From contig NZ_JAPJIV010000008.1 in NCBI RefSeq assembly GCF_026241895.1, forward strand, positions 177,451-241,450: 64,000 nt of DNA, in the 5' to 3' direction. Positions 6,963 through 13,719 of the stretch are shown here, piece after piece (the stretch's first letter is position 1; every line of letters starts with the position of its first letter). The notes under the pieces were generated by a model that saw only the letters and a list, made by a program, of their open reading frames with translations, was not told the DNA's origin and searched no databases. The stretch comes from Pseudomonas sp. RIT-562. GTDB lineage: Bacteria > Pseudomonadota > Gammaproteobacteria > Pseudomonadales > Pseudomonadaceae. Made by a program: the position numbers and the translations under genes.

Positions 6963-8327
6963 TCATTCAACAATGAACTGATTCATCCCTGAGGGGACTG
7001 ATTTAGGCAGAGCTTCATCAGTTGACAAAATAGGATCTGATTGCAGTGCCTCTAGAAACGCGACGACTGCCCCCACGTCGTTTGGCGCCATCGGGTAGAT
7101 CTCGGCAAGGATGGGGGAGCGGTACCTCAGCAGCCGCCCCGCGAGTTCCGCTTCGCGAGGTCGGCCTTTCTGCGCGGCAAACATTAATGGAATGGGGTTG
7201 AAGTGATGACTAATGACTTCTTCCAAGGATGTGAATACACCGTTGTGCCCCCATGGCCCAGTGCGCGTAACATTACGTAGCGGTGGAGTGCGAAATTGAA
7301 AGCGATCTATGGCCAACCCCGTCGCTTTTGCCCTTCCATAATCTAAATAACCTCCGTGTTTGCCAACGTCGAGTTGCGGCACGGCAAGTCCGTGATATTT
7401 AAAATCCGAGAACTCCTCACCTGTATGACAAACCGCACAGCGCCCTTTCCCGAAGAAAATCATCGCTCCTTTTTTTTGCTGCTGGGATAAAGCGGAGATT
7501 TCTCCTCTTACATAGCTATCCCAAGCTGCTGGCTTAAGCTGAAACGCCAAGGAAATGTAAGCTGCCAAGGCATTGCCAATATGAGTAATATCAAACTCGC
7601 TTGTAGCCGGATAAGCTGATTGGAAGAGTTTTCTATATTCTGATTGCATAGGGGTCGAGGCGGCCGAAGTGCCTAACAAGCGTTTAACCAAATTACTATA
7701 AACATTCAATGTCCGCTCTTGAAAGTTGTCAGGGTCGACTGTCATATCGACTAGATCCGCATGGTAGGTGGCTTGGTTCTCACCTCCGCGGCGTACAGAT
7801 CGGCCCAGCATCTCATCAGGTTCAACTTGGGGAAAGCTTGCTGCGACGGCAAGTAGATTTTCGAATCCCTTTGGCAGTTTATTACCCATAGGCGATTCAA
7901 AATTCCCATTTTCACCCATCTGTACTCGTCCATCCCAAAATAGAGCGGTAAAATCGCTTTCTCCACGATTAAAAAACGGGAGCACATTTCTGGGTATGAC
8001 AAAAGCTTCTGGAGATTGAAGCCTTTGCTCTCCCACTCCGCTTGAGCCGATACCCACAGCCATAGGCAACCCGTCAACACTGCCTTTGCTACGGACGTGA
8101 CAAGTCGCGCAAGTCGTGTTGTTTGGCCCCCCCATGACGGGATCAAAAAACAGCATCTGCCCTAACTTTTCCTTCGGCCCCATGAACAACGGCCTGGTAG
8201 TCATGGGCTCAACACGATAGGCAGTGAGCACTTTCCTCAGAAGTTGATCTTCATGGTTAAGTTGCGACGCCTGCAGATGGCTAATCCAGGAGAGGAAAAT
8301 AAAATACGTAAGAATCGACTTCCTCAT
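6963..8327 (-). CDS. MauG-like diheme cytochrome c peroxidase-family protein of the Hxs system
   Basis: The protein has 454 residues from ATG 8327, which follows the stop of the upstream gene by one base and has GGATAG upstream. Residues 1-21 form a signal peptide (SILTYFIFLSWISHLQA). Two haem c-binding motifs are present, CATCH at 73-77 and CAVCH at 297-301, as expected for the diheme peroxidase/MauG family. FFDPVMGG and FRTPPLRNVTRTGPWGHNG are family landmarks. MauG uses high-valent haem to finish the protein-derived cofactor of methylamine dehydrogenase. By analogy this protein may oxidise the exported HxsA precursor in the periplasm. It matches the His-Xaa-Ser system-associated MauG-like type because it ends the hxs operon. 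Confidence 0.9.
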   Translation of the reverse strand: MRKSILTYFIFLSWISHLQASQLNHEDQLLRKVLTAYRVEPMTTRPLFMGPKEKLGQMLFFDPVMGGPNNTTCATCHVRSKGSVDGLPMAVGIGSSGVGEQRLQSPEAFVIPRNVLPFFNRGESDFTALFWDGRVQMGENGNFESPMGNKLPKGFENLLAVAASFPQVEPDEMLGRSVRRGGENQATYHADLVDMTVDPDNFQERTLNVYSNLVKRLLGTSAASTPMQSEYRKLFQSAYPATSEFDITHIGNALAAYISLAFQLKPAAWDSYVRGEISALSQQQKKGAMIFFGKGRCAVCHTGEEFSDFKYHGLAVPQLDVGKHGGYLDYGRAKATGLAIDRFQFRTPPLRNVTRTGPWGHNGVFTSLEEVISHHFNPIPLMFAAQKGRPREAELAGRLLRYRSPILAEIYPMAPNDVGAVVAFLEALQSDPILSTDEALPKSVPSGMNQFIVE

Positions 8328-8328
8328 A

Positions 8329-8724
8329 TTAAAATCTATCCATGCGATGAGCATCGACCATCTGCTGTACCGTGATTTGTTCTACTTCAAGTACCTCCAG
8401 GCCTAACATCGCCAGTTGGTCTTCTGATAGACCCTGAATTAATAGCTGTTTACGAAGTATGTCGTAGTCGTGACAGACCATCATCCCAACGTCTGCACTT
8501 AACCTGAGACGTTCGGACTGTGGATCATTTCCGATCAATCCCCGTAGCGCAGCTTCCTCATGCATTGCCAGGTCGCACTCTAAAGCGAGTCGCTTGTACT
8601 CATCACCGTGACTATATTCGGCAATAAGCGGTCGAACATAATCATGGAAGACAATGAAGCCCAGTCCGATCACGGATATCACAGGAGCCCAAAATCGAAT
8701 ATATCTATAGACCTTATGATTCAT
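8329..8724 (-). CDS. TIGR03982-type His-Xaa-Ser system membrane protein
   Basis: This 131-residue protein has one N-terminal membrane helix (about residues 12-30, VISVIGLGFIVFHDYV) and a soluble acidic domain with two cysteines (ECDLAMHEEAAL and MVCHDYDI). Its ATG overlaps the hxsA stop as ATGA, and its stop is one base before the start of the MauG-like gene. Position and layout match the small TIGR03982 family that accompanies hxs genes. The soluble part probably faces the periplasm, where it could hold HxsA or the diheme protein at the membrane (inference). No catalytic motif is visible. Confidence 0.82.
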   Translation of the reverse strand: MNHKVYRYIRFWAPVISVIGLGFIVFHDYVRPLIAEYSHGDEYKRLALECDLAMHEEAALRGLIGNDPQSERLRLSADVGMMVCHDYDILRKQLLIQGLSEDQLAMLGLEVLEVEQITVQQMVDAHRMDRF

Positions 8725-9350
8725 TTGGGAACAATCACGCCTAAGGCGTTCAGTGTTTGCGTACCCATCATGCCATCTGCAGGCAAGCTGTTATGAGACT
8801 GGAATAATTTCAGTGCCAAACGAGTTTGCTCGCCCATCACGCCGTCTATGGTGCCAGGTTCATAACCTTTGATAATCAAACCCATCTGTACGCGCCGAAT
8901 TAGCTCCATGAGTTTTTTATTATTAGGATCGAAATCTGAGCTGATGGGGCTGACTGTCGAAGGCCTTCCTGCGTCTACAGGATTGCGGCTACCGGTGGAA
9001 CCACCAAGACTGTTCGAACCGCTCGTTCCAAAGTTGCTCGAGTAAGGTGTTTTTGGTGCTGAATAGGCAGGACTAGGGGGGGAATAAGTCTTACTTGGAG
9101 CCGTGTAAGTCCGGCTTGGAGCAGAGTAGGAACCGCTTCCTGAACTGTGAGATGAATGCGAGGAATGTGACGAGTGGGATCGATGGGCTGCGTATAGGTT
9201 ATCGCCGGGCATGTTAAGCGGACGCAAGCTGACCGGATCGAGTCTGCTGCCGAAAGGGTTCTTCAGCCCCTGCTCCAGGGCTTGCACATCCGTGTTCACC
9301 AAAGAAGTTCCGGCAATGAATGCTGACAGCGACGTGATGAATTTAGACAT
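8721..9350 (-). CDS. hxsA: His-Xaa-Ser repeat precursor protein HxsA
   Basis: This 209-residue protein starts at ATG 9350, with AAGGGA six bases upstream. It overlaps the hxsC stop. An N-terminal hydrophobic stretch (residues 4-19, then VQA at 22-24) looks like an export signal. Residues 56-70 are five consecutive His-Xaa-Ser triplets (HRS, then HSS four times), the defining substrate repeat. Residues 74-105 carry a Tyr at every seventh position (75, 82, 89, 96, 103) in a Ser/Thr/Pro-rich context. Residues about 148-205 form a peptidoglycan-binding domain (IDGVMGEQTRLALKLFQ). The protein is probably modified by HxsB/HxsC and then anchored to the cell wall. The modification is unknown. Confidence 0.93.
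   Translation of the reverse strand: MSKFITSLSAFIAGTSLVNTDVQALEQGLKNPFGSRLDPVSLRPLNMPGDNLYAAHRSHSSHSSHSSHSSGSGSYSAPSRTYTAPSKTYSPPSPAYSAPKTPYSSNFGTSGSNSLGGSTGSRNPVDAGRPSTVSPISSDFDPNNKKLMELIRRVQMGLIIKGYEPGTIDGVMGEQTRLALKLFQSHNSLPADGMMGTQTLNALGVIVPK
9036..9131 (-). repeat. hxsA: seven-residue Tyr/Pro repeat in HxsA
   Basis: Codons for residues 74-105 of HxsA encode five units of the pattern [ST/A/P]-Y-[ST]-[AP/S]-P-x-x, with Tyr spaced exactly seven residues apart. The DNA units have diverged, so the spacing is kept at protein level. Confidence 0.75.
9141..9185 (-). repeat. hxsA: five tandem His-Xaa-Ser codon triplets in HxsA
   Basis: Five tandem 9-bp units encode HRS HSS HSS HSS HSS (residues 56-70). 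Codon choice varies (TCG, TCA, TCC, TCT and AGT for Ser), which argues for selection on the peptide and against recent slippage. Confidence 0.9.
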
Positions 9351-10524
9351 TGATAATCCCTTCAATTTTTTGGATTTTCATCGAATGTTTACCTGGGTGA
9401 TGCCATGAGAAAAGGCCTGCACACTCTGTTTTCACTCTGCACGTAGCACAGTCCTCAGCAAACGTACGTTTCCAATCGGAGATGCTTTTGTGTGCATACG
9501 GCCACAGAGTTTGTGGCAGAGCGCAGAGTGGGGCATTCATCAAAATGGCAGGTACCTTCGCTCGCTTCAGTGTCCTGAAGCCGTGACTGAGCTCCGTGCT
9601 CCAGTCTCGAAGGTCAATGTCGGTCAGTTCAGGGTTTGCCAAAGCAAAGCCAATGGGTTCACATGCCATTAATGCGACCTCACGGACGAAAGGCAAATTA
9701 CGACCAATGAATTCGCAAAGCGCTGCAAGGTTTTCCAAAACAGGGCGAATCAGCACGATTCTCAACTGAACGGCTTGCCCAAATCGACGAAGATTCAATA
9801 GACCAGCCAGTGTCTCCTCAAATGCCCCCGGACTCTGCACGACAAAGTCATGTAGAAAGTCAGCATGCCCATAGAGCGGCACCATCCATGTCACGCGCTC
9901 ACTCAACCCCTTTAACATGTGCTCAGCATAGATCGGATCAGCTAACAGCCTGCCGTTGCTCAACACGTCGTACCGAGTGCTAGGATGTTGATGAGCAAAG
10001 GTATCAAGCACTAGACGTAGATGCTCACCCAGCAACAAAGGCTCTCCTCCGGAAAATCCCAATGTATGCGGAGAGCTAGCTATATGATTGGCGACTTCTA
10101 CCGCCTCGTTCACCAACCAGCTATCGTCATGTTTTGTCGGGGGCTGCGAGCACATTAGGCAATAGCTATTGCACCGATTGGTGAGGAAAACAGTGTGGTG
10201 CTGGTCTGTATACCGAAATAGGACATGCGCGTGATTCATGTGGTCGGCGACGGCTACTACGTCTTCGTCCATCAGAATGCCGCCGGTTTCAACCACAGTC
10301 TCTGCCTGCCATTGGCCTGCGGCATGGAGATTAGGTGTCAGTAAAATTAGGTTGGTTAGCCCAGCACTACGCAGTTGCGCAACTTTGGTGATCCCCTCCG
10401 CATCTGCGGCCCTCACTAAAAATCTCAATTCGGGTCGCCACTGCGCGCTCAAATTCTCGAGCGAAATGACTCTAGCTACTGTTCGATATCCAACGCCATG
10501 CGTTCGTACACGGACCTTACGCAT
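9343..10524 (-). CDS. hxsC: His-Xaa-Ser system radical SAM maturase HxsC
   Basis: The protein has 393 residues from ATG 10524, which overlaps the end of hxsB by 8 bp. A longer in-frame start at 10653 would overlap hxsB by 137 bp and is not chosen. The radical SAM cluster motif CNSYCLMC (Cys 118, 122, 125) is followed by GFSGGEPLLL, the SAM-binding glycine motif. C-terminal cysteines (CATCRVKTECAG) suggest an auxiliary iron-sulfur site. Radical SAM enzymes generate a 5'-deoxyadenosyl radical to modify unactivated C-H bonds. HxsC with HxsB is thought to modify HxsA. It ends 8 bp inside hxsA. Confidence 0.92.
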   Translation of the reverse strand: MRKVRVRTHGVGYRTVARVISLENLSAQWRPELRFLVRAADAEGITKVAQLRSAGLTNLILLTPNLHAAGQWQAETVVETGGILMDEDVVAVADHMNHAHVLFRYTDQHHTVFLTNRCNSYCLMCSQPPTKHDDSWLVNEAVEVANHIASSPHTLGFSGGEPLLLGEHLRLVLDTFAHQHPSTRYDVLSNGRLLADPIYAEHMLKGLSERVTWMVPLYGHADFLHDFVVQSPGAFEETLAGLLNLRRFGQAVQLRIVLIRPVLENLAALCEFIGRNLPFVREVALMACEPIGFALANPELTDIDLRDWSTELSHGFRTLKRAKVPAILMNAPLCALPQTLWPYAHKSISDWKRTFAEDCATCRVKTECAGLFSWHHPGKHSMKIQKIEGIINV

Positions 10525-11962
10525 CAGAATATCCAGCGGGGTGAGCCCAGCGATAGGCAATATCGAGAAAATCGTCGTCGGCAGTTCGTAACTTACGAAA
10601 AAAGTATTCGAAGAGCCATTTATATCGTTTGCAGTGTTCAGTAAGCAAAGCAACAGTCCTCATGTCACCAAACTCAGCTTGCGCCCCCACTGGATCAGGC
10701 CCGCAAAAACTATTGAACGCGCAAATTTCACAGCCCACTGCTTGAGTAGAAATACTTGTTTCTATCAGCTGCCTCATGACAGGAGAAGTCATTAACTGTG
10801 CAAGGGACTCACCAATAGAACCTAAACGCAAAGAACAATCTCCCGTTTCGGCGAGCATCCGTGCCTCGTCGCTTGGATAGACATAACCATCGTAGTTGTA
10901 GACCAGAACAGCAAGGCCAGACCCTGTCGGGCTTTGCAAATCGACGTAACCCGCATCGAAGGGTGATAAAAGTTTGTTAAAAATTAGTGCGGCGGTACCT
11001 TCACGCAACTCAGTACCTCTGGCGTTCCATTCTAAGACACGATGCAAAGCTTTCTGATAGAAGTTTGTGAACTCTGGAAGGGTGTATCCCAAATGCTTGA
11101 TGTTGCGTTTGGCAAATCCATACAAGCTTAACGGTCGTATGAAAATTTCGGTGAATCCATTTTTTACATACTCATCCACAATGGCCTCAGGGTACGCAAG
11201 AGAGGCTTTAGTTGTGGTCATCAATGCTGCAACCGCGTGTGGCCCCATGATACGCCGTGCCAGTTCGATTCCTGCCAAAGTCCGGGCATGCGAATCACGC
11301 GATGGTAATGGGCGGTTTTTATTGTGCAACGTCGCCGGGCCGTCAAGGCTCGTTGAGAGGTAGACCTGATTATTTCTAAAGTACTCACACATTCCAGAGG
11401 TTAATTGGTGCAACGTTGATGCAACCACGAAACGAATACGGCGCTTGTGTTCCAGATTCATCTTTTGAATAAGATCAATTGCTCGTTGAATAAGATCGAA
11501 ACGGAGCAGCGGGTCGCCACCTTGAAACTCAATTGTCAGAGCATTGGCCTGACTTTGAAAAATAGTCGCGCAAGCAGCATCAATCTGAATTGGGGTCATT
11601 GAATGACCCACATCTTCAAGACGTCTGCTGACTTGGCAGTATTGACAAGAATGTTCGCATTGAAGGGTAGGCACAATTATGTGCAAAGACTGACCTGCCA
11701 ATACAGTTTCTTTCCGGGCCGCTATTCGTGATCGTAATAGCTCTAGAGTTCCGAAAGAACTTTTTCCGGTCAAAAAATACTTAGATTGTAGTTCCGCGCG
11801 CTTTTTGAACTCTAATTTTTCAGGTGCTTGGACTAGAGCCGACAATTCCTGTTGCGTCAAAAAGGCATGGTCACCTGCAGCACTAACGGCTACAACGGAC
11901 TGATCGTCGAGCCGATGAAAACCGAATGGCAGCAGGCTTCCCACAACGAAGTTAGCGTTCAT
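10517..11962 (-). CDS. hxsB: His-Xaa-Ser system radical SAM maturase HxsB
   Basis: This 481-residue radical SAM protein has the cluster motif CEHSCQYC at Cys 102, 106 and 109, then EFQGGDPLL (about 145-153) and the SLDGPATLHNKNRP segment common to peptide-modifying radical SAM enzymes. A SPASM-like C-terminal set, CEICAFNSFCG (411, 414, 420) and Cys 444, would bind auxiliary clusters. An N-terminal region of about 90 residues precedes the barrel and may include a precursor-recognition element. The start ATG overlaps the hxsD stop as ATGA. It acts in the cytoplasm on HxsA before export (inference). Confidence 0.92.
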   Translation of the reverse strand: MNANFVVGSLLPFGFHRLDDQSVVAVSAAGDHAFLTQQELSALVQAPEKLEFKKRAELQSKYFLTGKSSFGTLELLRSRIAARKETVLAGQSLHIIVPTLQCEHSCQYCQVSRRLEDVGHSMTPIQIDAACATIFQSQANALTIEFQGGDPLLRFDLIQRAIDLIQKMNLEHKRRIRFVVASTLHQLTSGMCEYFRNNQVYLSTSLDGPATLHNKNRPLPSRDSHARTLAGIELARRIMGPHAVAALMTTTKASLAYPEAIVDEYVKNGFTEIFIRPLSLYGFAKRNIKHLGYTLPEFTNFYQKALHRVLEWNARGTELREGTAALIFNKLLSPFDAGYVDLQSPTGSGLAVLVYNYDGYVYPSDEARMLAETGDCSLRLGSIGESLAQLMTSPVMRQLIETSISTQAVGCEICAFNSFCGPDPVGAQAEFGDMRTVALLTEHCKRYKWLFEYFFRKLRTADDDFLDIAYRWAHPAGYSDA

Positions 11963-12246
11963 TCAGAGGCCTCCATAAACATATCCAGCCGCACTAATGT
12001 ATTTAGTGGAATTTTCCTACGAGTAACTTCGTCATCCAACAGTTGCGTCAAAAGCTCATTGAACGTAGGAATGTTCGATTTTTCTGAACAAAGCGCCTGA
12101 AGGCCCGCGTCCACCTGCCGCAACTCGTACCCTCTATGAATCAATTCAGCTTGAAGAGCAAGCGATAAAGGACGGTTGATATCTACCCAAAGCTTGGCCG
12201 GAGATGACTCAGGATAGATGAGATTGATATTCGTCACGGGCAACAT
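11959..12246 (-). CDS. hxsD: His-Xaa-Ser system protein HxsD
   Basis: The protein has 95 residues from ATG 12246. An in-frame TTG at 12282 would add 12 residues, and neither start has a strong ribosome site. The C-terminal part FNELLTQLLDDEVTRRKI matches the LLNDYxLRE-type signature of the HxsD family, and the middle resembles the family pattern of a short beta-alpha fold. HxsD is small and has no catalytic motif, so a chaperone or precursor-delivery role for the radical SAM enzymes is plausible. It is the first gene of the hxs operon and overlaps hxsB by 4 bp. Confidence 0.82.
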   Translation of the reverse strand: MLPVTNINLIYPESSPAKLWVDINRPLSLALQAELIHRGYELRQVDAGLQALCSEKSNIPTFNELLTQLLDDEVTRRKIPLNTLVRLDMFMEASE

Positions 12247-12495
12247 TCCATTGATTTGCTTTATACATTGGCTCCATTCCAAAGAGCTAATTGCATGCTG
12301 ACGTGTTCTGCCGATGAGACCAATTCCAACATTACGTTTTTACTCTGAACTTAAATCTTGACGAAAGATAGCAATATGATGTCGCTCCGTCCAAGTTTTT
12401 TTGGCTGACACAAACCCGCGCAGCTAACGGTGGCTTGCCTGTCAAAAAATAGGTGGGCTAGAACCCAAATCTTGCACCTCTGACTGACAGCTTTT

Positions 12496-12681
12496 GGCCG
12501 ATTCTGTTGGAAAAGTCGGTCTGCCCAAACTGCCTGATCATTGACTGGTGAAAACGCCTTTTTTGCACGCGGCTACGTGAAGTCCGAATCCGGAAGCCCC
12601 TGCCAAAAGTAAAGATTTCAATCTCGGACGCGTACTTTTCTGATGCGCAAACCATGGCCGACTTTTTCAACAGAATCGGCC
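12496..12681. mobile_element. small inverted-repeat element (MITE-like or IS remnant)
   Basis: A 25-bp sequence beginning GGCCGATTCTGTTGGAAAAG (12496-12520) is repeated in inverted form at 12657-12681 with two mismatches. The enclosed 136 bp carry no credible transposase. The phrase CGATTCTGTTGAAAAAGTCGG is familiar from IS-element ends in Pseudomonas, which is why a transposon remnant is proposed. No clear target-site duplication was found. Confidence 0.5.
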
Positions 12682-12826
12682 GGTTTCTGCCTGTCGCCAC
12701 CTTCCGACTCGGATCGATTGCTACCTGTTGTCCCGACCGCTGTAAGAAGATCACTGCTTATCATGGATGCGAAGCAAGGTTTTCAGATCGAATACAAGCG
12801 AGGGTCAATGGAATGCTATTTCGTGA

Positions 12827-12847
12827 GGTATTCCAATTGGTATTCCA
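12827..12847. promoter_or_regulatory. probable integrase arm-type sites, right end
   Basis: GGTATTCCA occurs at 12827-12835 and at 12839-12847, the same 12-bp spacing as the GGTATTCCC pair at 1309-1329. The sites lie about 55 bp inside attR. They are probably bound by the island integrase. Confidence 0.6.
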
Positions 12848-12900
12848 ATCAAAATACAAAACTAATATTAATGATAATAATCAATAGGATAAATTACCGT

Positions 12901-12923
12901 TTCAAATTACCCCGGCTCCACCA
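12901..12923 (+). repeat. attR, right attachment repeat
   Basis: TTCAAATTACCCCGGCTCCACCA matches the ssrA 3' end at 1173-1195 with two mismatches. It is followed after 7 bp by the original chromosomal ssrA terminator. This marks the right boundary of the island. Confidence 0.85.
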
Positions 12924-12930
12924 ACTCAAC

Positions 12931-12960
12931 AAAAAAAGACGTCCACGGACGTCTTTTTTT
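12931..12960. terminator. original ssrA terminator, now orphaned at the island right end; bidirectional
   Basis: Seven A, the AGACGTCC/GGACGTCT hairpin, then seven T give a terminator usable on both strands. On the minus strand it would end the envelope operon whose last stop is at 13042. Its duplicate lies at 1207-1232. Confidence 0.85.
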
Positions 12961-13041
12961 GTGCCTCAAATCCAGTGGAATCAACCGCCACACCCACCCG
13001 GTACGCTTACCGACTCACCCCTACCCAGCCCCGAAACACCC

Positions 13042-13719
13042 CTAACCCTGCCCACTCGGCACCACCTGAATCGCCGACTGCGTACCCCGCGTCAGCTCGC
13101 GGTACTCGTACGTCACCTTTTCAGGCGCGACCTTGCCGGTGTAACCCTTCTTGATGTTGGCGACGATGTAGTTGAAGTCACTCTTGCTGTGGGTGGTGAC
13201 GACGATGTTGGCCTTGCTGCTGGCGCTGGACACGTAGCTGCCCACTTGCGAGAGCGGCTGCTTGAGGCGTTTGTCGCGCTTTTTCACCAGGGTCTGCGGG
13301 ACGTTGACCTGCATCGAGTCCATGCTTTCTACACTCGCGGCTCCGACGTCGTTGCGCTTATCCGCCGGCACCGCTTCTTGGCGGGTCGTCAGTTGCACGA
13401 CCGCGACATCACCCGACTGGCGCTCGATGGCGGCCTTGGCCTGGCGGGCGTTTTCCAGGTCTTTCTGACGACCCACGTAGTAACCGGTCGGCGCGCCCAG
13501 GGCCGCGCCGATGGCGCAACCGGTGCCAGGGTTGCCACCCGTCCCGGCGGCAATCGCCGCACCGCCGATGCAACCGAGCACACCACCGACCGCCGTGCTG
13601 GCTATGGGCGAGTTCTGGCAACCACTCAACAACAAACCGGTGCAGGCGAGCAATACGGTCGATACAGCAAGTGCGCGCGACAAGGGCGATTCCTTTCGAG
13701 ACTGAATTTGAGCATTCAT
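13042..13719 (-). CDS. glycine-zipper lipoprotein of unknown function
   Basis: The protein has 225 residues from ATG 13719, which overlaps the upstream stop as ATGA. A signal peptide ends in a lipobox LLLSGC with the lipidated Cys at residue 34. Residues about 43-78 form a Gly/Ala-rich membrane-inserting zipper (GGVLGCIGGAAIAAGTGG). The rest is a soluble domain ending in a basic, Lys-rich half (SKSDFNYIVANIKKGYTGKV). It is the last gene of a three-gene overlapping operon and is probably attached to an outer or inner membrane leaflet. The partner proteins are also uncharacterised, so an envelope role is all that can be inferred. Confidence 0.85.
   Translation of the reverse strand: MNAQIQSRKESPLSRALAVSTVLLACTGLLLSGCQNSPIASTAVGGVLGCIGGAAIAAGTGGNPGTGCAIGAALGAPTGYYVGRQKDLENARQAKAAIERQSGDVAVVQLTTRQEAVPADKRNDVGAASVESMDSMQVNVPQTLVKKRDKRLKQPLSQVGSYVSSASSKANIVVTTHSKSDFNYIVANIKKGYTGKVAPEKVTYEYRELTRGTQSAIQVVPSGQG

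Larger units (their letters stand above)
12247..12900. other. island right arm without a gene: hxs promoter region, IS-like remnant, arm sites
   Basis: No convincing open frame is seen. The part next to hxsD must hold the operon promoter. A TTGGAC...TATCTT pair on the minus strand near 12360-12395 is a weak candidate. The rest holds a 186-bp inverted-repeat element (12496-12681) and the GGTATTCC repeats (12827-12847). The final 60 bp before attR are very AT-rich. Confidence 0.6.
1173..12923. mobile_element. ssrA-integrated genomic island carrying a His-Xaa-Ser system
   Basis: The element is bounded by the 3' end of ssrA (1173-1195) and a 23-bp imperfect direct repeat of it (12901-12923). It starts with a tyrosine recombinase (1383-2639), which is the classical arrangement for tmRNA-targeted islands. 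The left half holds a DUF3987 protein and a second recombinase-like gene. The right half holds the hxs operon. The right half is clearly more AT-rich than the flanking chromosome and than the left half, which suggests the cargo has a separate origin. No AlpA-like excisionase, transfer genes or phage structural genes are visible, so mobility would need helper functions or is lost (inference). Confidence 0.88.

Noticed and set aside
9141..9185. CRISPR or minisatellite reading of the tandem 9-bp units
   Set aside because: The units are codon-phased, vary at synonymous positions and encode the expected HxsA repeat.
10525..10653. Longer start for hxsC
   Set aside because: It would overlap hxsB by 137 bp, while the ATG at 10524 gives the short overlap seen throughout the operon.
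12340..12400. Specific sigma-70 promoter for hxs
   Set aside because: A TTGGAC/TATCTT pair exists but spacing and match are poor, so it is mentioned only in the region note.
12458..12754. 98-residue minus-strand open frame across the inverted-repeat element
   Set aside because: It runs through both terminal inverted repeats and has no transposase motif.
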